From the NCBI GenBank assembly GCA_916719935.1, contig CAKAPY010000077.1:1-6595 (forward strand): a stretch of DNA of 6,595 bases. Direction: 5' to 3'. Made by a program: the position numbers and the translations under genes. This document shows positions 1 to 5,386 of the stretch, one piece after another. The notes beneath the pieces are model-generated. The model did no database searches and was not told the DNA's origin. It worked only from the letters and a program-made list of their open reading frames with translations. The stretch is from an uncultured Actinomyces sp. GTDB taxonomy: Bacteria > Actinomycetota > Actinomycetes > Actinomycetales > Actinomycetaceae. Numbering within the stretch: the first letter of the stretch is position 1; each line of letters begins with the position of its first letter.

Positions 1-303
1 GGCAGTGTTCGAGAAAATACGAATTCCGAGAACCACAACGACTGCAGTTGTCATAGCTGAGCCAACGCCCAACTGCGTCCCCAAGAACACCAATAGGCAA
101 GCAACCACGACATTCCAGAAAAAAGACATGACGAAAACACGGTCTTGGAATGTTCCTTCAAGCCAAGCTCTGCCCGCACCGAGAAGGGCATCGAGGCCAG
201 CAACAACAGCGACTGGCAAGAAGGGCTGAAGCCATGTGGGGACAGTTGGGTCGATGAGGACGCCAACGACAATTCCAAATATCAGACCAAGAACTGCTAA
301 CAC
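1..303 (-). CDS. sbp: Small basic protein Sbp, DUF1290 family (3' end cut by window edge)
   Basis: Reading leftward from a GTG at 303-301, the frame stays open for 101 codons to the window edge, so only a short C-terminal tail is missing (family members are roughly 110-120 residues). The protein is almost entirely hydrophobic with about four membrane segments, near residues 2-17, 27-45, 57-79 and 83-97. The family signature DPTVPTWLQPFLPVAV starts at residue 18, followed by LDALLGAGRAWLEG, and GIRIFSN lies near the end. These match DUF1290 closely. The GTG start is supported by GAGGGG seven bases upstream, inside the end of the DUF881 gene. Only one base separates the DUF881 stop from this start, so the two are surely co-translated. 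The biochemical role of the family is unknown. In Bacillus, sbp sits with two DUF881 genes just before ftsA-ftsZ, hinting at division or envelope work. Family call is firm; function is inference. Confidence 0.9.
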   Translation of the reverse strand, partial: MLAVLGLIFGIVVGVLIDPTVPTWLQPFLPVAVVAGLDALLGAGRAWLEGTFQDRVFVMSFFWNVVVACLLVFLGTQLGVGSAMTTAVVVVLGIRIFSNTA

Positions 304-304
304 C

Positions 305-1135
305 TTAGTGCCCCTCTTCGATGGTTTCACTCCAACGAGTTGACCGGTTATCGCGTGCGTTGAGCGTCATTTCTTTAACAGACTGCGCACTTAGTTTAAT
401 TCCTGTGAGGGATTCTGCACTGGACAAGTAATCCCCTGTTGAGCCGCGAACCAACGACAACGACAAGGTATTTGCATCACCAATTGCCTCGATCGTATAC
501 GGCGAAGAAATCGGTGTTACGTCAACCAAGATCGCCGAACCTGCCGTTCGGATGAAAGAACCGGGACCAATTCTTTGGCCATTCACACTGACTGCTTCAG
601 CCCCGGCACCCCACAGAGCATTCACAACCATTCGAATATCTTGGTCACGTACCTGTCCTTGACCGCTCTGCCGTGAAGACACTGCATTTGCGGCATCAGT
701 CAGCGTTACTTTCAGTCCCGCCCCACTAACTGCAGTATCAGCATTTGCCAGCGCTGTTGCAGCGTCTTCGTGAATACTGCTTTGTCCCTGTTCGGCTGAT
801 AGTTCTTTCACATGCGTGCGAAGTTTCGCGACTTCGTCTCTCATTTGTGTGATTTGCTGCGTTTGAGTCTGAGCATGACTCAAAAGAGATGAGTGCACAT
901 CTCCTTGAGCTTGAGCGCGTAAACCACTGATTGCAAAACCCGCACCAATGCCCAATGCAATTGCGATGAGAACCGTGACTGCCCGATGGAAAACCGAGGG
1001 AGCGCCGTAACTGGCTTTCGCGTGATAGGTCCCGTAGCCAGCATCCAAAGGGTTCTCAAGGATTGCCTTCAAGAGGGACATCGATGCAGCAGGATCATGA
1101 CCTAACGACGAAGAAGACGTGTGCTGACTACTCAT
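305..1135 (-). CDS. DUF881 family single-pass membrane protein
   Basis: This 276-residue protein has a poorly conserved polar N-terminus, one transmembrane helix at about residues 51-72 (AVTVLIAIALGIGAGFAISG), then a Gln-rich, probably coiled-coil stretch (about 83-116). An extracytoplasmic DUF881 domain fills most of the rest. DUF881 hallmarks are visible: a GAGLKVTLTDA strand at 138-148, the DIRMVVNALWGAGAEAVSVN region (about 166-185), and SPYTIEAIGD at 211-220. The helix-then-coiled-coil layout matches Bacillus YlxW/YlxX. Molecular function is unknown; membrane anchoring with the domain outside the cytoplasm is inferred from topology. The chosen ATG (1135-1133) overlaps the pepN stop in an ATGA, a typical coupling junction. 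A GTG two codons upstream (1141) is the alternative, giving 278 residues. sbp follows after one base, so the usual DUF881-Sbp pairing is kept. Confidence 0.88.
   Translation of the reverse strand: MSSQHTSSSSLGHDPAASMSLLKAILENPLDAGYGTYHAKASYGAPSVFHRAVTVLIAIALGIGAGFAISGLRAQAQGDVHSSLLSHAQTQTQQITQMRDEVAKLRTHVKELSAEQGQSSIHEDAATALANADTAVSGAGLKVTLTDAANAVSSRQSGQGQVRDQDIRMVVNALWGAGAEAVSVNGQRIGPGSFIRTAGSAILVDVTPISSPYTIEAIGDANTLSLSLVRGSTGDYLSSAESLTGIKLSAQSVKEMTLNARDNRSTRWSETIEEGH
311..316 (-). promoter_or_regulatory. Ribosome binding site of sbp
   Basis: GAGGGG on the minus strand, seven bases (CACTAAG) before the GTG start of sbp. It lies within the last codons of the DUF881 gene. This site decides the GTG start, because no ATG is available in the conserved N-terminus. 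Confidence 0.7.
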
Positions 1136-3711
1136 TGCCACTGCTTCTGTCGAGAATAAGCCCGCTCCAGGTCATCGAGTTTCTCAATGATCAGGCGTGT
1201 AAGTGCAGGTGCAACATCCGAGTGCTCATCAAGCCATATCTTCGCAGCCTCAATTGGATTCTCATACGAGGTCTGACGCTCAATATCAACAGACATCGGG
1301 AAACCGTCCTCAACAAAACGAAGCCCAAGACCCATTGACGATTTCTTCCAGAACGGGAGCAGCTGAGTGAAATACTGCGTCACGTAGCCGGGGCTACTCC
1401 ACGTTGAGTCGTTGAGGCCTTGCAATGACGCACTTAAGTCAAGGTTCGACATCGTCGATCCGTGACAAATTTCGTTCCACACCTGCGAACGAATATCGGC
1501 ATCCGGAAGCGCCGCACGCGAGCGTATCCAGCGGGTTCGGTTCTCCCCCGTCGGCGAGGCCTCGAGCCAGAAATCCAACTGCTTCTCGGTCACGAGGCCT
1601 CGAGCCGCGCAACCCCTGCGAAGATCCCATGCACTTTCCTCACCCTCGATAAAAGGAAGTCGGTCGCTGCGGCGACCGTTGGCGAGCTCAAGCACGGCCT
1701 CGGTGTAGGTCTCATCTCCGCATGCAATCCAGACGTCAACAAACAGACGAAGGGCGGCGCGGCCTCGGTCACGGGACGCATGACGCATGAACTTAGCAAG
1801 CGTGTTCAGAATCTCGCGATCGCAGCGATCTCGTGAACTGTGAGGAAGGAATGAGCGGGCGACGCGGATTGTCGCTAGCAGACGCTCAAAAATGGCATCT
1901 TCGCTTTCCTCGGCCATATGGGCAAGAGCTGAGTGAATGTAGTCGCGCGGATCCAATTCACCGCAGCGAAGCGCACTAAAGAGATTGGACCAAATGACAG
2001 CGCGAGTAATAGGACGTTCAATGGTCGACACGTATGCGAGCGCAGTTCGCATCGAATGTTCATCAAAGCGAGAAATCGCATAGGTCAAATCAAGGTCATT
2101 GACGACCACCAAATCAATGTCTTGAGCACTACCAGTTTCAGTAAGCTCCAAAGGAACGTCAACGGTAGAATCGGCTTCTTCTACACGGACGCGCAAATGG
2201 CACTTTTCGCGCAAAACACCGTCATTTGCCGTCCAGAATGAGACTTCAAGGCTGTGTGGACGAGCGAGCCCTTCTTGGTGCACCTGAAGACCCGTCAGAC
2301 GGCCTGCATCATCGCTTGTCCAGCTGAGCGAAAGAGTAGAGGGGCCTGTTGTCAGGAGCCATGCGTCCTTCCATTTCCCAAGATCTTCGCCACTGGCCTC
2401 TTCCAATGCTCCCAAGAGATCCTCTAAGCCGGTTGAAGAGTTGGCAAATCGCTGGAAATACAGTCGCACACCCTCGTAGAAGGTTTCTTCACCGACCCAT
2501 GCAACAAGCTGCTTGAGGACTGCTGCGCCTTTCGCGTACGTAATGCCGTCAAAGTTGTTTTTCGCAGCGGGGATATCAGGGATATCTGCAACGATGGGGT
2601 GCGTCGTCGGGTACTGGTCTTGGGCCAATGCCCAGGCTTTACGGCCAATAGCAAATGAGGCCCACTCCCCCGTGTAAATTGTCGCCTCAGCGGCAGTTGT
2701 GGTTCCTTGGTTTTCCGCAAAGGACTCTTTGAGCCAAAGATTTTCCCACCATGCCGGGGTGACCAGATCGCCAAACCACATGTGGCACATCTCGTGAAGG
2801 ATTGTGTTTGCACGTTTTTGGCGCAGTGCAAACGACGGTGTATCACGGCTCAGATAGTTTTCATTGAAGGTGATACACCCAGGATTTTCCATTGCTCCCA
2901 GATTGTATTCGGGAACAAAAATCTGGTCGTAGCTTCCCCACGGGAAGGTGTAACCATAATGTTCGTGGTAGTGATCTAAACCGGCACGCGTGACAGCTAG
3001 GATGTCATCGCTATCCATTGAACTCGCTAATGCATGGCGGCAGAGCAAACGAAGTTGCAATGTTGCAGTGTTGCCATCGCCTGCGCTTCCTTCCCAGCTC
3101 CCACCCTCAACGAGCGCCCATTGGCCAGCTACAACCGCTGTGATGTAGCTCGACAAAGGCGGTGTGGTGGTGAAGTCCCAAAGCGTGATGCCGTTGCCGC
3201 AATCCTTAGAGCTTCCAATCCCGTTGGAAGTCACAACCCACTCACGAGGCGCATAGATGTGGAAATTCCACGTGGGTTTCATATCAGGTTGATCGAAGCA
3301 GGGCCACGCGCGGTGGGCATCTTGTGGCTCAAATTGCGTGTAAAGGTAGTAGCGTCCATCCTCGGGATCGCGATAGCGATGCAGCCCCTCCCCTGTTGTC
3401 GAAAAACGACAATCAGCTTCAACGCTAATCGTGACCTCGCGGTTGGTCGGAACTGCGCTGATGTCGAGGCGTTCACCGTCGTAGGTGAATTGATCGGGTG
3501 CTAAAGGAACATCGTCAATTGAAACTGCTTGGACTTCGCCAGCGACATCGACAAAGAGCGTTGGTTCCTCACAGACAAGGGTCATTCGCGAGAGAACGCG
3601 GTACGAACTTTTCTCAGTTGCCGCTTCTTCGAGGTGAAGAGTGACATCAATGTGGCGGACTGTAACAACGGCTGAACGGTGACGTGCATCTTCACGAGTC
3701 AGGACATACAT
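1132..3711 (-). CDS. pepN: Aminopeptidase N, M1 zinc metallopeptidase
   Basis: An 859-residue cytosolic-type M1 aminopeptidase that removes N-terminal residues from peptides. No signal peptide or membrane segment is visible. In order: N-terminal beta-sandwich domain (about 1-200); substrate-binding GAMEN at 272-276; zinc site HEMCH at 306-310 with the third ligand Glu329 exactly 18 residues on (HEXXH-X18-E); catalytic Tyr392 in ITYAKG. A helical ERAP1-C-like domain spans about 530-850. All catalytic residues are intact and the length is normal for actinobacterial PepN. The N-terminus VLTREDARHRSAVVTV resembles relatives, which supports the ATG at 3711. No usable Shine-Dalgarno fits it: a GAGGG sits only one base upstream, but a -10-like TAAAAT lies six bases upstream, suggesting leaderless translation. 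It heads the leftward unit and overlaps the DUF881 gene by ATGA. Residues near 700-740 lie in a GC-rich patch. Confidence 0.95.
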   Translation of the reverse strand: MYVLTREDARHRSAVVTVRHIDVTLHLEEAATEKSSYRVLSRMTLVCEEPTLFVDVAGEVQAVSIDDVPLAPDQFTYDGERLDISAVPTNREVTISVEADCRFSTTGEGLHRYRDPEDGRYYLYTQFEPQDAHRAWPCFDQPDMKPTWNFHIYAPREWVVTSNGIGSSKDCGNGITLWDFTTTPPLSSYITAVVAGQWALVEGGSWEGSAGDGNTATLQLRLLCRHALASSMDSDDILAVTRAGLDHYHEHYGYTFPWGSYDQIFVPEYNLGAMENPGCITFNENYLSRDTPSFALRQKRANTILHEMCHMWFGDLVTPAWWENLWLKESFAENQGTTTAAEATIYTGEWASFAIGRKAWALAQDQYPTTHPIVADIPDIPAAKNNFDGITYAKGAAVLKQLVAWVGEETFYEGVRLYFQRFANSSTGLEDLLGALEEASGEDLGKWKDAWLLTTGPSTLSLSWTSDDAGRLTGLQVHQEGLARPHSLEVSFWTANDGVLREKCHLRVRVEEADSTVDVPLELTETGSAQDIDLVVVNDLDLTYAISRFDEHSMRTALAYVSTIERPITRAVIWSNLFSALRCGELDPRDYIHSALAHMAEESEDAIFERLLATIRVARSFLPHSSRDRCDREILNTLAKFMRHASRDRGRAALRLFVDVWIACGDETYTEAVLELANGRRSDRLPFIEGEESAWDLRRGCAARGLVTEKQLDFWLEASPTGENRTRWIRSRAALPDADIRSQVWNEICHGSTMSNLDLSASLQGLNDSTWSSPGYVTQYFTQLLPFWKKSSMGLGLRFVEDGFPMSVDIERQTSYENPIEAAKIWLDEHSDVAPALTRLIIEKLDDLERAYSRQKQWQ

Positions 3712-3717
3712 ACCCTC

Positions 3718-3748
3718 ATTTTAGAGAAATTCTGTGTAGACGTGTCGA
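3718..3748 (-). promoter_or_regulatory. Candidate pepN promoter, apparently leaderless
   Basis: On the minus strand, TCGACA (3748-3743, one mismatch to TTGACA) is followed after 19 bases by TAAAAT (3723-3718). The A of the pepN ATG (3711) falls seven bases after the last T of the -10, where transcription would be expected to start. The 19-base spacer is longer than ideal. This would drive pepN, the DUF881 gene and sbp as one message. Prediction from sequence only. Confidence 0.45.
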
Positions 3749-3764
3749 TGAAGAAGCTTTTCAT
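3748..3764. repeat. 17-base imperfect palindrome between the divergent promoters
   Basis: ATGAAGAAGCTTTTCAT has five-base perfect arms (ATGAA/TTCAT) around seven bases, with partial symmetry inside. Its edge touches the candidate pepN -35, and it lies just upstream of the murE -10-like hexamer. An eight-base perfect palindrome, TTCATGAA (3760-3767), overlaps its right arm. It could be a repressor site for either unit, but arms this short occur by chance. Confidence 0.2.
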
Positions 3765-3776
3765 GAAGCAAGCGGA

Positions 3777-3782
3777 TAACCT
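3777..3782 (+). promoter_or_regulatory. Candidate -10 element for murE
   Basis: TAACCT fits the actinobacterial TANNNT pattern and is separated by seven bases (AAAAGTT) from the ATG at 3790. That geometry suits a leaderless transcript starting at or beside the A of the ATG. No convincing -35 is seen about 17 bases upstream, and no Shine-Dalgarno precedes this ATG. Confidence 0.35.
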
Positions 3783-3789
3783 AAAAGTT

Positions 3790-5349
3790 ATGACTTATGC
3801 CAACGATATTCGTCCGATCACGTCACCGATTTCGCTTTCTCAGGCACTCGAAGGGGTTCAGGAGGTTGATTGGTCACTGTGCCCCGATACCGACCTCCCC
3901 GTTTCTGGTGTCAGTGTTTCATCGATTGATATTGAAGATCATTGGGTTTTCGTTGCGATTCCTGGACTGGTCCAGCATGGTATTCGCTTCCTCCACGCAG
4001 CCGTCGAAGCAGGTGCCTCCGCAGTTGTTACAGATCGCGAGGGATCCAAGCGTGCACGTGACATGGACCCAGATATTCCGGTTGTTGTCGTAGCGGATCC
4101 GCGTCGTGCGAGCGCAACTATCGCGGCGAATATCTATCGCCATCCGGCCTCGGCACTCAAAACTGCTGCCGTAACGGGAACAAATGGGAAGACCACAACG
4201 ACTTATCTTCTTCGTTCCATTCTGCGCAGTACCTTTAACGATCCTGCACTGTGCGGGACTGTTGAGATTCGTGTTGGCGACCTTGTCATCAATTCGGAGA
4301 AAACCACTTCGGAGGCTCCCGAAGTCGAGCGAATTCTTGCTCTTGCTCGCGAAAAAGATTGCGGCGCAGCGATTGTTGAGGTCTCAGCGCATGCGTTGAG
4401 TTTAAACCGTGTTGATGACATTATTTTTGATGTCGCTGCGTTCACGAATCTTCAACATGACCACCTGGACTACTACGGTGACATGGAGCATTACTTCGAG
4501 GCCAAGAAGAGTTTGTTCACTCCGGCGCACTCGCGCTGCGGTGTCGTCTGTATTGATGATGAGTGGGGCCTTCGTTTGGCTCAAGAAAGCGAAGTGCCCG
4601 TTACTACAGTTTCGGTTTTTTCCCATCGCGAGGCCGATTGGACTGTTCGGCGTATCAACTTCGATCGCGCAATCCCCGCTGTCACCTTTGATCTGGTGAC
4701 CCCACAGGGCGATGAACGCCTCATTCGTATGCCGATGCTCGGTGAAGTTAATGTCCAAAACGCCGTCGTTGCACTGGTTGCAGCACTGCAGTTGGGATGT
4801 GAGTTCGAAGCTGCAATTTCGGCTCTCGAAAGTGCGGAACAGATTCCCGGTCGTATGACCTCCGTCAATCCCGATCCAGGCGCACAACCACTTGTTATTG
4901 TGGACTTTGCACATACCCCAGAGGGACTCGATTGGACCCTCAAATCTGTCCGCGAGTTAACTCGTGGCAAGCTCGTTTTAGTGTTTGGAACCGATGGCGA
5001 TCGCGACGCGACCAAACGTGAGCCTCTAGCGGAAATCGCTGCTCAACTTGCTGACGTTTTATGGGTAACCGATGAGAATCCGCGAACTGAAGATGCCTCA
5101 TCTATTCGCCAGCAACTCCTCAACGGAATTCGCCGTGTTCGTCCTGATTTCCATGACGTTACTGAAGTAACCACATGCCGCCGCGACGCAGTCCGTCAGG
5201 CAATTCTCGCGGCAAATGAGGGAGACATCATCGTTATTTCCGGAAAGGGTGCCGAATGGTATCAAGATATTCAGGGAATCAAGCACGTCTATAACGATGT
5301 TCCCGTCGCTCGTGAAGTGTTGGAACAGGACATTCGCGCGCGCCTGTAA
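3790..5349 (+). CDS. murE: MurE-type Mur ligase (UDP-MurNAc-L-Ala-D-Glu: diamino acid ligase)
   Basis: A 519-residue cytoplasmic ATP-dependent ligase that adds the third stem-peptide residue (diaminopimelate, lysine or ornithine) to UDP-MurNAc-L-Ala-D-Glu. The N-terminal uridine-binding domain (about 1-120) includes VFVAIPG and QHGIRFL. The ATP P-loop is TGTNGKTTTT at 129-138. EVSAHAL is at 197-203, and FTNLQHDHLDYYGDMEHY starts at 218. The likely carbamylated Lys239 lies in EAKKSLF. VDFAHTPEGL starts the C-terminal domain at about 371, followed by GDRD, ENPRTED at 428-434 and GKGAEWYQ at 485-492. Two acceptor motifs deviate from the E. coli forms DNPR and GKGHE, so I leave the third amino acid open. 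The frame extends up to 3679, with other ATGs at 3748 and 3763, but homology to MurE begins after 3790 and the longest form would run into pepN. It stands alone, without neighbouring murF. der follows after 37 bases. A MurE paralogue of special role is possible. Confidence 0.9.
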   Translation: MTYANDIRPITSPISLSQALEGVQEVDWSLCPDTDLPVSGVSVSSIDIEDHWVFVAIPGLVQHGIRFLHAAVEAGASAVVTDREGSKRARDMDPDIPVVVVADPRRASATIAANIYRHPASALKTAAVTGTNGKTTTTYLLRSILRSTFNDPALCGTVEIRVGDLVINSEKTTSEAPEVERILALAREKDCGAAIVEVSAHALSLNRVDDIIFDVAAFTNLQHDHLDYYGDMEHYFEAKKSLFTPAHSRCGVVCIDDEWGLRLAQESEVPVTTVSVFSHREADWTVRRINFDRAIPAVTFDLVTPQGDERLIRMPMLGEVNVQNAVVALVAALQLGCEFEAAISALESAEQIPGRMTSVNPDPGAQPLVIVDFAHTPEGLDWTLKSVRELTRGKLVLVFGTDGDRDATKREPLAEIAAQLADVLWVTDENPRTEDASSIRQQLLNGIRRVRPDFHDVTEVTTCRRDAVRQAILAANEGDIIVISGKGAEWYQDIQGIKHVYNDVPVAREVLEQDIRARL

Positions 5350-5375
5350 CGCGCTTGTCATCACCGACTACCGAT

Positions 5376-5379
5376 AGGA
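5376..5379 (+). promoter_or_regulatory. Ribosome binding site of der
   Basis: AGGA, seven bases before the GTG at 5387. A second purine run, AAGGA (5381-5385), is too close to the start to be the main site. This supports the GTG start. The same bases also form TAGGAT (5375-5380), a -10-like hexamer six bases before the GTG, so an additional leaderless promoter cannot be excluded. Confidence 0.6.
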
Positions 5380-5386
5380 TAAGGAC

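Noticed and set aside
51..278. Minus-strand ATG-started frame of 75 codons at the left edge
   Set aside because: It overlaps sbp out of frame. The sbp frame from GTG 303 matches DUF1290 throughout, and this one matches nothing.
1462..1836. Plus-strand open frame of 124 codons in the GC-rich part of pepN
   Set aside because: High GC lowers stop-codon frequency, which explains the open frame; the encoded sequence has no recognisable features.
3034..3504. 156-codon open frame on the plus strand within pepN
   Set aside because: It lies antisense to well-conserved PepN sequence. The protein looks like random Arg/Ala-rich translation.
4402..4914. 170-codon open frame antisense to murE
   Set aside because: It is the shadow of a clear MurE coding region, with no domain resemblance and no ribosome binding site that I can see.
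5338..5354. Hairpin GCGCG-CCTGTAA-CGCGC across the murE stop codon, as a terminator
   Set aside because: Only five base pairs and no T-run follows (TTGTCATC). der starts 33 bases later, so read-through is more likely.
5355..5383. TTGTCA plus GATAAG at 17-base spacing as a der promoter
   Set aside because: GATAAG lacks the final T of TANNNT, and the transcript would begin after the GTG start codon.
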